From the NCBI RefSeq assembly GCF_002899455.1, contig NZ_PPFB01000001.1, forward strand, positions 1,240,001-1,304,000: 64,000 nucleotides of DNA. The letters run 5' to 3'. How positions within the stretch are numbered: position 1 is the stretch's first letter; each line of letters begins with the position of its first letter. The translations under genes and the position numbers were made by a program. The notes beneath the pieces are model-generated. The model did not search any database. It was not told where the DNA came from and was given only the letters and a program-made list of their open reading frames with translations. This DNA comes from Streptomyces sp. DH-12 (GTDB taxonomy: Bacteria > Actinomycetota > Actinomycetes > Streptomycetales > Streptomycetaceae). Positions 24,180-32,160 of this stretch are shown here, one piece after another.

Positions 24180-27092
24180 ATGCTCGGCCGGGACCAGATG
24201 TTCCCACAGGACTGTCCGGGAGGTCACCCGGGCATGTCGACAGGGGCGGGGATCGACGTCCAGCGGCAACTGGAGTCGCTGATCCAGGACTTCCGGACGG
24301 GCGACCCCCCGATGCCGGTGATCGTGCTGCACGCGGAGGACGCCGCCGACGACGACCGCGTGACGGAGCTGGTCGACGAGCTGCGCGAAGGCCAGCAGAG
24401 TCACGGCACGCGCCTGGCCGTCGCCCCCACCGAGCCGCCGCCGGGCGACCTCGACCCCAGCGCCCAGGCCGTACGGCTTCTGCGCGACCTCGGCGACAGC
24501 CGGAAGTGGGGCGACCGTTCCGCGTCCTACCGCCCTTACTCCTTCCCCCGCCTGGGTCTCGTCCGGGCCCTCCAGGACGCCACCGACGACCCGGACATGC
24601 GCGAGCACTGGCCGACCGCCCCGGTGGGCACGCCGGACGGCAACGCCCAGCGTGAGCAGGCCCAGACACAGCTGCTCCGCATCCTCGCCCGGCAGCGCTG
24701 GCGCCCTCGCAGGCCCGCGCGCCGCAACCGGCAGGCGCTGCTCAACGACGTGCAGCAGTTCCTCCCCGCGGGCATCCTGGGCGCACTCACCTCCCTGCTC
24801 ACCCGTCCCGAGTGGTACGTCGCCGTCCTCGCGGGCACCGGTCTGATGATCCTGCTGGCCGCGCTGAATCACGTGCCCGGGCGCGCTCCCCTCTTCCTGT
24901 GGCTGCGCAGGGAGAGCCGGTGGTTCCTGACCACGACGTTCCTCCAGTCCGCCGCCCGCCGGCAGTCGACCAGCGTGCGGCTGCTGCGGCCCCTGCGCTC
25001 CTGGCATGCCATCGCGGCCCGCGCCTACGACGTCGCCGAAGCCATGCGCGAGGGCGGCCCCTTCCCCCTCCAGCTGTACGTGCTGGCGCTCTTCGAGGAC
25101 CTGCGGGACAACCACCGGCGCGCGAGCTGGGACCTGCGCGGCCTGAAGCGGACCCGGCCACCGGTGCTCGTCCTGCGCCGGGTGAGCCGCGAGAACGGGG
25201 GCATCGAGCTGATCAGGGCGGTCAGCGACGTCCGCAGCCGGCGCAGCGAACTGGACCCCCTGCTGATCGTGGCGGGTGTGGCCGCTGACGAGGCGCCGCT
25301 GCTCGACCGGGGCGCCGGCACACCCCCCAACGGTCAGTACCCCCGCTCCCAGCCCCGCTCCGCCCCCTCCCGCCTGCAGCAACGACTGCGGCACTGGTAC
25401 GACGAATGGGCCGGAAACCTGCGCGCCGACCAGTCGCCGAGCCGGACCAACGCCCTGCCCTGGGTGCTGCGCATAGCGCTCCCCCATGACGAGCTGGTCC
25501 AGCTGCGGCAGGCGGACTGGCGGTGCGTGCGGGCCCGGCACCGACCGCCCGTGGCGCAGGTGGTGTGGTCGGCGTACAGCCTGGCCCTGGTCCTCGCCCT
25601 GGCCGCCACCGTCGGCGTCGTGCACGCCCGCGACCTGCACCGCACGTACTGCTCGGCGGGCCTGCTGACCGCCGACCGCGACACCGAGCTGCGCCCGGCG
25701 CCGGGCGGCGGCACGGAATGCGTCGGCATATCGACCGGCGGCGTGCGCTTCGGCGCCCACCTCAAGGGCGGGGCCGACTCGGAGAGCGGGCGGCTGCGCG
25801 ACCTGGAGAACCTGGTGCACGCCGAGAACGACAAGGTGACGCGCGACCACCCGCGTGCCTATGTCACGGTGGTGTACGCGGGTCCGCTCAGCTCGGCCAC
25901 GGTGGACCCGTCCCTGGTCAAGGGCGCGGAGGAGCTGGCCGGCGTGTACCTCGCCCAGCGCGTCGTCAACGAGAACTACCGCGTCAAGCTACGCGTGCTG
26001 CTCGCCAACGGCGGCGCGGACATGGGACACCAGCTCTTCACCGCCACGGCGATCGCGCGGTACGCCGAGCGCGATCCCACGGTCGTCGGCGTCGTCGGCT
26101 TCGGACGCGACCTGCAGAGCAGCCCCGCCGTGACGCGGCGACTGCACGCGGCGGGCCTGCCCATCGTCTCGGGCACCAACTCGGCGACGTATCTGCCGGA
26201 GGACTTCTCCAACTGGTTCAGCCTCGCGGCCCCCGACGAGCACCAGGCGGAGGCGCTCGGCCTCGTCGCACAGCAGCTCCGCGGCAAGGACGCGTCCCCG
26301 CACGCCCTCGTCCTGGCCCGCGACACCAAGGCGTCGCAGGACCGGTACACCAGCGAACAGGCTTATTACGGAAGGGAGATGCTGCGTGACAGGGGTTTCC
26401 GACTGCTGCCCTCGCGGACCTACCGGGTGGCGAACGGCAAGCCCGAACTGCGGCTGCACGCGGAGAGCATCTGCCGCGGTGAGGACGTCCCGTCGGTCAT
26501 CTACTTCGCGGGACGGGTCGAGGACATCGGCCCGCTGATGACCCAGCTGGGCGTCGAACCGGGCTGCGCCAATCGGGAGATCTCGATCCTCACCGGGGAC
26601 GACCTGAGCAAGGCCAAGTTCTCCGGTACGGGCGGCCGGGACGGCGTGGCCCCGCGCATCACGCTCTACCACGCGGCACTGGCCGAACTGCGGGAGGCGG
26701 CGTCCGGGACCGCCTTCTACCAGGACGCGGGCGAACACCTTCCCTGGCTCGAACCGGGCGAGGCCACCTACGACGCCCCCGGCTTCGCCAGCGGTCAGAC
26801 GGCCCTCTCCCACGACGCCACCCGAGCCCTGTACTGGGCGGCGAGCCTCGGTGACGTACGCCAGAGCCGGGCGGCGACCTGGGTCAACCTGAGGAGCGTC
26901 GAGCTCGAGGGGATGGCCACCGGCACGATCGACTTCACCGACGCTCCCCTCTACGGCGAACGCCACGGTCACAGCATCGTCCTCGCCCGCGTCCGCAGAA
27001 CGCCGGAAGGGCTCTCGAAGGCGGAGGTGCTGTGCAGCAGGCCGGCGGGCAGCGCGGAGCCGCTGACGGTGCGGGAATGCTCGATCGAGTGA
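24180..27092 (+). CDS. Large membrane protein: degenerate NTPase-like N-terminus plus periplasmic-binding-protein-like C-terminus
   Basis: 970 residues. An N-terminal cytoplasmic region begins with PVIVLHAEDAADDDRV near residue 40, placed like a P-loop strand but lacking GxxxxGK[ST]. Hydrophobic segments lie near residues 200-238 and 515-532. The last 430 residues resemble a type I periplasmic-binding (branched-chain amino-acid receptor) fold, with VYAGPLSS, ELAGVYLAQR, VVGVVGFGRDL and GLPIVSGTNSATYL, so the C-terminus should be outside. No permease genes adjoin, so it is more likely a sensor than an ABC transporter part. ATG 24180 has a G-rich ribosome site; ATG 24234, with GGGAGG 10 bases upstream, is an alternative. 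Monocistronic, ended by a hairpin. Related large proteins occur as paralogues in Streptomyces (from memory). Confidence 0.75.
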   Translation: MLGRDQMFPQDCPGGHPGMSTGAGIDVQRQLESLIQDFRTGDPPMPVIVLHAEDAADDDRVTELVDELREGQQSHGTRLAVAPTEPPPGDLDPSAQAVRLLRDLGDSRKWGDRSASYRPYSFPRLGLVRALQDATDDPDMREHWPTAPVGTPDGNAQREQAQTQLLRILARQRWRPRRPARRNRQALLNDVQQFLPAGILGALTSLLTRPEWYVAVLAGTGLMILLAALNHVPGRAPLFLWLRRESRWFLTTTFLQSAARRQSTSVRLLRPLRSWHAIAARAYDVAEAMREGGPFPLQLYVLALFEDLRDNHRRASWDLRGLKRTRPPVLVLRRVSRENGGIELIRAVSDVRSRRSELDPLLIVAGVAADEAPLLDRGAGTPPNGQYPRSQPRSAPSRLQQRLRHWYDEWAGNLRADQSPSRTNALPWVLRIALPHDELVQLRQADWRCVRARHRPPVAQVVWSAYSLALVLALAATVGVVHARDLHRTYCSAGLLTADRDTELRPAPGGGTECVGISTGGVRFGAHLKGGADSESGRLRDLENLVHAENDKVTRDHPRAYVTVVYAGPLSSATVDPSLVKGAEELAGVYLAQRVVNENYRVKLRVLLANGGADMGHQLFTATAIARYAERDPTVVGVVGFGRDLQSSPAVTRRLHAAGLPIVSGTNSATYLPEDFSNWFSLAAPDEHQAEALGLVAQQLRGKDASPHALVLARDTKASQDRYTSEQAYYGREMLRDRGFRLLPSRTYRVANGKPELRLHAESICRGEDVPSVIYFAGRVEDIGPLMTQLGVEPGCANREISILTGDDLSKAKFSGTGGRDGVAPRITLYHAALAELREAASGTAFYQDAGEHLPWLEPGEATYDAPGFASGQTALSHDATRALYWAASLGDVRQSRAATWVNLRSVELEGMATGTIDFTDAPLYGERHGHSIVLARVRRTPEGLSKAEVLCSRPAGSAEPLTVRECSIE

Positions 27093-27122
27093 GCGGGCCG
27101 GCGGTTGTCGCGCTGTCCGCGT

Positions 27123-27162
27123 GAGGAGGTCCGAACCGGTCCGCGGCGGTTCGGACCTCCTC
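27123..27162 (+). terminator. Hairpin terminator after the PBP-like gene
   Basis: Arms 27123-27138 and 27147-27162 are perfectly complementary over 16 bases (GAGGAGGTCCGAACCG) with an 8-base loop, 30 bases after the stop. Confidence 0.85.
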
Positions 27163-27777
27163 CGCGCATCGGCGTCCACCGCCTCCGCGGGGAGGACGGG
27201 TGACTGGGCGATGTCCTGTTCCGGGCTTCTGCCACCTCTCCCGCCGGCTGCCGCGCGGCCAGGCGGAAGGAGCGGCTGGTGCCGTACACGGACAGGTTCC
27301 CCACAGGCCCGGCCGCGGTCCCGGCCGTCGGTGTCCGGCTCCCCCGACGCGTACGCCGTCCCGTCGCCGCACACTCGCCCACCCTGCGGTCCCTCTCCTG
27401 CGCGGGCAGGCGAAGCCGGTCGGCACAGCGGTCCGGGCCGCGCATCGTGAGGACCTCGTGACGGGACTGCGAGCCGCGTGTGAACCCTTCGCGATCCCCT
27501 GTGGCATTCGCCACAGCACCGAAGCAAAACAGGCGCAGTCGATGGCCGCTGCACGGCCCCCCAAAAGGCCAGGACGCTGGAATTTCGCATTTCAGCACGT
27601 GACAAGGGCATGCGGTGCCCGAACTCGACGACGATCACTCCACGTCACGTGATCTATGGTTGTTCAATCATTGACTTCATCGCGCTTGCAACCCACCCCC
27701 GCGGCTCTCGGCGACCGCGGGCACGTGCATCGGTGCGGGGCTCGCGGCGGTGACACGCACGAAGGAAGGCGAACCGC
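27163..27777. other. 615-base spacer upstream of the YceI-family gene
   Basis: No convincing gene on either strand; possible frames have poor third-position bias and no recognisable domain. GC falls around 27480-27690 (for example TGATCTATGGTTGTTCAATCA), which marks a promoter region for the gene at 27778. A ribosome site GAAGGAAGG lies just before that ATG. Confidence 0.5.
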
Positions 27778-28692
27778 ATGGCCCTCGGACTGCTCCGGCG
27801 TCGGCGTTCCCGCAACGCCCCCGGCACCTCGCCGGACATCTCGCTGCCCCTTCCGGCCGGCGCCGGCGCATACGGCTGCGAGATCGTCGATCCTGTGGGA
27901 CAGCCCCTGGGCGGCGCCGATGTCACGGTGACCGCCCTGGACAGCCACCGGGTCGTCGCCCACGGCACCACTGATCCGTACGGCCTGTTCATGGCGGCGC
28001 TCCCGCCCGGCTCCTACAGCGTGCTGGTCTCGGCGGAGGGACTCACCCCGGTCCGCAACACCGTCGACATCGCCGCCGGCGCCGTACCACCCCCGGCACG
28101 CATCGCGCTGCTGCCCGCACGTCAACTGGAACTGCCGCCGCCCGGCACCTGGTTGTTCGACCCGCCGCACACCGCGATCCGCTTCATCGCCAAGCACGTG
28201 GGCATGGCGCACGTGCACGGACGCTTCACCCGCTTCACCGGCGGCATCCGCGTCGCGCCCGACATGGGCGACTCCCAGGTCTCGGTGCGCATCGACGCCT
28301 CCAGCATCACCACCGGCAACAAGACCCGGGACAATCACCTGCGCTCCGCCGACTTCCTCGACGTCGAGCAGTACCCGTACATCGACTTCGTCAGCACCCG
28401 GTTCACCTACCGGGGCGGTTCCCGGTGGACGCTGAACGGCACGCTCACCATGCACGGCACCAGCCGCTCCGTGGGCCTGGACACGACGTACCTCGGCATG
28501 GTGAACGGCGGCTACGAACAGGAGTTGCGCTGCGCGGCCCTGGCGAAGGCGGAGCTGCACCGCGAGGACTTCACGCTCAACTGGCGCTCGATGCTGGCCC
28601 GCGGCATCGCGGTCGTCGGCCCGACCGTACAACTGGAGCTGGACGTCCAGGCGATGTACCGCACCCACGAGACCCCCACGCCCCCGGAGTGA
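27778..28692 (+). CDS. YceI-family lipid-binding protein with N-terminal carboxypeptidase-regulatory-like domain
   Basis: 304 residues. Residues about 30-110 form a carboxypeptidase-regulatory-like beta sandwich (VDPVGQPLGGADVTV, then TDPYGLFMAALPPGSYSVLVSA). Residues about 120-295 are a YceI lipocalin-like barrel: WLFDPPHTAIRFIAKHVGM, VRIDASSITTGNKTRDNHLRS and the FLDVEQYPYIDFVS strand are classic. YceI proteins bind isoprenoid-type lipids. No signal peptide, although many YceI proteins are periplasmic, so it may be cytoplasmic; the N-terminal LLRRRRSRN is only basic. Monocistronic. Confidence 0.88.
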   Translation: MALGLLRRRRSRNAPGTSPDISLPLPAGAGAYGCEIVDPVGQPLGGADVTVTALDSHRVVAHGTTDPYGLFMAALPPGSYSVLVSAEGLTPVRNTVDIAAGAVPPPARIALLPARQLELPPPGTWLFDPPHTAIRFIAKHVGMAHVHGRFTRFTGGIRVAPDMGDSQVSVRIDASSITTGNKTRDNHLRSADFLDVEQYPYIDFVSTRFTYRGGSRWTLNGTLTMHGTSRSVGLDTTYLGMVNGGYEQELRCAALAKAELHREDFTLNWRSMLARGIAVVGPTVQLELDVQAMYRTHETPTPPE

Positions 28693-28889
28693 GCTGTCGT
28701 CGCCCGGCGGGCGGGGCCCCTCACGGCCTCCCACCACTCCGGGCAGCGCTCCGTCAGTGAGGGCGCCATGGGCCCGCGCAACGCGTCCCGGCTCGCCGCC
28801 GTCGCCGTTACGGACGCTACGGGACGCCGCCCCGCACCGGTCAGCGGCACCCCGCTCACCCGTGCGGGGGCGGCACATCCGGCGCCCGC

Positions 28890-29954
28890 TCAGACGGCGA
28901 CGGCCTTCGCCAGATCCACCGCTCCGTCGTCCCGCGCGCCGGAAAGCGTGACGTAGCCCTGCCGCTGGTAGAGGGCGAGGTTGCGGTGGCTGGTGGCGCC
29001 GGTGGTCAGGACGACACGGCGGCATCCCTCGGCTGCCGACTCCGCAAGGCTCAGCAGCCACCGTCCCACGCCGAGTCCCCGCAGGTCGGGTACGACGGCG
29101 AGGCGTCCGATGTGCAGGTCGTCGCCGGCTCGACGGGTGCGGACCATCCCGAGCAGCCGTCCGTCGCGCCACAGTCCCGTGACGTCCCAGTCGGCCAGCC
29201 ACGCGCGCACATCGTCCGGGGTCTCGTGCAGCGCGGGGATGTCGAGCGTGTCGTTGACCAGCGCCTCCTCCATCCAGCAGCAGCGCTGCAGCACGGTCAC
29301 CTCGGCGGCGTCGTCCGGGCCGAGACGCCGGGCGTAGGAACCGGGGAGCGGGCCGGTCACGGAGCCGGTCCGTTCGCGCTCGCGCATCGGGGTGAGGGCG
29401 TGGGCGACCCGCACCAGTTCCGCCAGCAGCCCTTCGGCCGCCTCGGCGTGGCGTGCCTCGGGGGCGAACCGGTCGTCCCGCATCGCGTCGCCGATCCGTA
29501 TCGCGACGGTCGATCCCAGCGGGACCAGGCGCAGCGTGGTCACCACCTGCTTGGCGTGCTGGACCGCGCGGGTTCCGGCCGAGGTGTGACCGTAGCTGAC
29601 GAAGCCGGCGGGCTTCCAGGCCCACTCCGGGCCGAGGTAGTCGAGCGCGTTCTTCAGCGTGGCCGGCATGCCGTAGTTGTACTCCGGCGTGACGAAGACG
29701 AACCCGTCCGCCTCGTCGACGATCCGGCTCCACCGGCGGGTGTGCTCGTGGTGGTGGACGCCGGTCGACGGGTGCTCCTCCTCGTCCAGGAAGGGCAGGT
29801 CCAGATCGCCGATGGCCAGGGGCACGAGGTCCACGCCGAGCCCCTCGGCGACCGGGGCGAGGGTGTCGGTGAGCCATCCGCCGACGGCGGGGCCGAGCGC
29901 GCCGGGCCGGGTGCTGCACGTCAGGACGAGGATGCGAAGCCGCTTCGTTGTCAT
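28890..29954 (-). CDS. NADPH-dependent FMN reductase fused to a GNAT acetyltransferase
   Basis: 354 residues in one frame. Residues 1-185 are a flavodoxin-like NAD(P)H-FMN/quinone reductase (LTCSTRPGALG at the FMN phosphate site, TPEYNYGMPATLKNALDYLG near 92). Residues about 205-354 are a GNAT N-acetyltransferase, with IGRLAVVPDLRGLGVGRWLL near 287 forming the acetyl-CoA loop (R/Q-x-x-G-x-G). The fusion suggests detoxification of a compound by reduction then acetylation (inference). ATG 29954 lies 30 bases from the divergent MarR gene, its likely regulator. Confidence 0.88.
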   Translation of the reverse strand: MTTKRLRILVLTCSTRPGALGPAVGGWLTDTLAPVAEGLGVDLVPLAIGDLDLPFLDEEEHPSTGVHHHEHTRRWSRIVDEADGFVFVTPEYNYGMPATLKNALDYLGPEWAWKPAGFVSYGHTSAGTRAVQHAKQVVTTLRLVPLGSTVAIRIGDAMRDDRFAPEARHAEAAEGLLAELVRVAHALTPMRERERTGSVTGPLPGSYARRLGPDDAAEVTVLQRCCWMEEALVNDTLDIPALHETPDDVRAWLADWDVTGLWRDGRLLGMVRTRRAGDDLHIGRLAVVPDLRGLGVGRWLLSLAESAAEGCRRVVLTTGATSHRNLALYQRQGYVTLSGARDDGAVDLAKAVAV

Positions 29955-29964
29955 GGAAACGAAA

Positions 29965-29975
29965 CTAGCCGCTAG
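29965..29975. promoter_or_regulatory. Palindrome in the MarR/FMN-reductase divergent spacer
   Basis: CTAGCCGCTAG is an 11-base perfect inverted repeat in the 30-base gap between the two divergent starts. A MarR dimer bound here would cover both promoters. Candidate operator only. Confidence 0.5.
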
Positions 29976-29984
29976 ATTGATTAC

Positions 29985-30452
29985 ATGTCAACGAACAACG
30001 AGGAATCCGCGGTCCGGTGGCTCACGGCCGAGGAGGAACGCGCCTGGCGGGCCTACCGCCGCATGGTGATCGCGGTACAGACCCGCACCGTGCAGGACCT
30101 CGCCGCACACGGTCTGTCCGAGCCGGACTACGAGGTGCTCAGCACCCTGTCCGAACGCCCCCACGGGACCAGCACCCTGCGCGAACAGGCCACGAAGATG
30201 GGGTGGTCCCGCAGCCGCCTGTCCCGGCACGCGACCCGCATGGAGGCGCGCGACCTCATCCGCCGCGCACCCGACCCCACCGACGGCAGGGGCTGCCTCC
30301 TGGTGCTGACGGAGACGGGCTGGGACACGCTCCGGGAAGCCGCGCCGACCCATCTCGACTCCGTGCGACGGCACTTCGTCGACCGGCTCGATCCGGAGGA
30401 ACTGGCGGCGCTCGGCCGGATCGCGGAGAAGATCGCCGACGAGGAGCCGTGA
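29985..30452 (+). CDS. MarR-family transcriptional regulator
   Basis: 155 residues with the MarR winged helix: GLSEPDYEVLSTLSERPHGT, TSTLREQATKMGWSRSRLSRHATRMEARDLI (helix-turn-helix, about residues 65-95) and the wing RAPDPTDGRGCLLVLTETG. Divergent from the FMN reductase-GNAT gene with a palindrome between, the usual arrangement for a ligand-responsive repressor controlling itself and its neighbour. Confidence 0.9.
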   Translation: MSTNNEESAVRWLTAEEERAWRAYRRMVIAVQTRTVQDLAAHGLSEPDYEVLSTLSERPHGTSTLREQATKMGWSRSRLSRHATRMEARDLIRRAPDPTDGRGCLLVLTETGWDTLREAAPTHLDSVRRHFVDRLDPEELAALGRIAEKIADEEP

Positions 30453-30576
30453 GGCGCATCCGCCCCGCATCGCACGGATCGACACTCTGTCGTGAACGCA
30501 TCAACTACGGCATCCTGGTCGCCGTCCCTGTCCGCTGACATCGCCGCGCGACGCACGTCGCAGTTCGGAGACAGCC

Positions 30577-31389
30577 TTGCGATCGATCCGCATCGCCCTG
30601 GTCGGCCTCGTGGCCCTCGTGGGCAGCCTGCTCGTGGCGGCACCCGCGCAGGCGGCGCCCCTCTTCAAGGCGCCTTTCGCCTGCGGCCAGAAGTGGACGT
30701 ACAGCCACCACTCGGCCGAGGTCCGGCAGGCGCTCGACTTCGTCCGCAGCGACGGCGGCGCGACCAGCGGCGCGCCGGTGCTCGCGTCGGCCGCCGGCAC
30801 CGCCACCCGGCACTACCAGGCGAACGGTGCCGGCAACTACATCGTGATCGACCACGGTGGCGGCTGGAAGACCTACTACTTCCACCTGAACGCCTTCTCC
30901 GTCGCCCATGGCGCCTACGTGGGTCAGGGCCAGCAGATCGGCACCACCGGCAGCACCGGCAACAGCTCCGGCGCCCACATCCACTACGAACAGCTCCTCA
31001 ACGGCGTCGGGCAGAGGATCACCATCAACGGAACCGCCCTCGCCTACCCAGGCTCCTACGGCAGTCACCACCTGACCAGCGACAACGGCTGCGGCACCGG
31101 CCGCCACTGGGTCGACACCTTCGCCAACGCCACGGGCTACGCCCAGCCGAACACCAACGACGCGCAGGGCGTGCTGAACGCGGGCACCAACTACGTGTAC
31201 TGCAAGGTGTGGGGCCAGGAGATCCGCGGCGCGAACGGCACGTACAACCACTGGTGGCTGAAGACGGACCTCGACGTCACCTACGCGGGCAAGAACGGGC
31301 GCGGGGCGTACGTGTCCGCGTACTACTTGTCCCGGTGGGGGAACGACGAGGCGCGGGACAACGGCGGGGCGGTCATTCCGAACTGCTGA
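30577..31389 (+). CDS. Secreted M23-family peptidase-like protein
   Basis: 270 residues. A signal peptide is clear: basic MRSIR, hydrophobic core to residue 23, cleavage after APAQA near 27. The M23 (lysostaphin-type) fold follows: HHSAEVRQALDFV near residue 50 supplies the first His/Asp zinc ligands, GNYIVIDHGGGWKTYYFHL near 88 and GAHIHYEQ near 130 the HxH motif. Substrate should be peptidoglycan cross-bridges or another peptide outside the cell. The C-terminal 110 residues, with DNGCGTGRHWVDTFANATGY, are an extra cell-wall or substrate-binding-like region. TTG start with GGAG upstream. Confidence 0.88.
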   Translation: MRSIRIALVGLVALVGSLLVAAPAQAAPLFKAPFACGQKWTYSHHSAEVRQALDFVRSDGGATSGAPVLASAAGTATRHYQANGAGNYIVIDHGGGWKTYYFHLNAFSVAHGAYVGQGQQIGTTGSTGNSSGAHIHYEQLLNGVGQRITINGTALAYPGSYGSHHLTSDNGCGTGRHWVDTFANATGYAQPNTNDAQGVLNAGTNYVYCKVWGQEIRGANGTYNHWWLKTDLDVTYAGKNGRGAYVSAYYLSRWGNDEARDNGGAVIPNC

Positions 31390-32034
31390 CGCCCACCGGG
31401 GTGCCGCGGTGTCGCTCCTGGGTGCGGATCGGGCGCCGGTGCTCCGACGCGCATTCCGTCAGAGGCGCCTCGGAACCGTCCCGGATCAGGCAGCCCCGCA
31501 CCCGGCCGGGCACATCGGCGCCCATGGCGTCGGCGGGGCCCTCGGCGAGCGTGCGGTGCACGGCGTCGAGGCAGGCGGCGATCGACGGATGGTCCGCTCG
31601 TCACGGGCCACGCCGTCCGGCAGCGACCAGCGGCCGGCACCCTTCGCGCCCACGTAGTGCCCGGACCCGGGACCCGCCTCGTCACCGGTCGGCCACGGCA
31701 CCACTGCGGCACCCCAGGTGCCGTGGCGTCCGGTCTCAGGCAGCCGCGCCCAGACCGCGTCCGCGGGGCCGAGCAGAACCCCGCCGGGCAGGAACGCCCC
31801 CGACCGGACCTCGCCCTCCTCCTCGCCGGCCTCGATGCGCTGATGCCCCACTCCCCCGCACAGCCGCCGGAGAGCGGCCGGCTCGGCCGCCCACGCCGTG
31901 ACCAGCCCCGCGCGGATCGCCGGTACCGGTGACGGCTTGGGACGGGCCGAGCCCGTCGTCACCGGGGGCCCCGTCCCGTTGGACGCACCCACCGCACACG
32001 CCACGGCACAACTCACCGCTGTCGTCGAAGACAT
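31373..32034 (-). pseudogene. Frameshifted conserved hypothetical gene
   Basis: Two minus-strand frames carry the coding signal in succession. From 32034 to about 31590 the frame reads like a real protein (AVWARLPETGRHGTWGAAVVPWPTGDE, GHYVGAKGAGRWSLPDGVARDE); after that it becomes Arg/Pro-rich, while the neighbouring frame continues sensibly (AACLDAVHRTLAEGPADAMG, GCLIRDGSEAPLTE) to a stop at 31373. One base gained or lost near 31590 would explain this. Function unknown. The end overlaps the M23 peptidase stop by 17 bases. Confidence 0.5.
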
Positions 32035-32075
32035 GACGGAGTACGGGCCCGAGACAGCCTGTTGTGTTCAAGCCA

Positions 32076-32105
32076 TTGACACGTGCATTACATCGGCTTT
32101 ACGTT
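32076..32105 (+). promoter_or_regulatory. Sigma70-like promoter of the GH81 gene
   Basis: TTGACA at 32076-32081 and TACGTT at 32100-32105 with 18 bases between, in locally AT-richer DNA, ending 8 bases before the palindromic operator. Confidence 0.6.
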
Positions 32106-32112
32106 CCGGCCA

Positions 32113-32130
32113 TCTGAGAGCGCTCTCAGA
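32113..32130. promoter_or_regulatory. LacI-type operator upstream of the GH81 gene
   Basis: TCTGAGAGCGCTCTCAGA is an 18-base perfect palindrome with the central GAGAGCGCTCTC typical of LacI-family sites controlling glucan and cellobiose genes in Streptomyces (compare CebR TGGGAGCGCTCCCA). It sits at the expected transcription start, 31 bases before the ATG, so repressor binding would block initiation. No LacI gene lies in the window. Confidence 0.8.
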
Positions 32131-32160
32131 GACTCCCCCAGTCACAACTTGAGGTGACGC

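Noticed and set aside
26935..27638. Minus-strand frames overlapping the end of the PBP-like gene and the following spacer
   Set aside because: They cross a perfect terminator and show no consistent coding signal.
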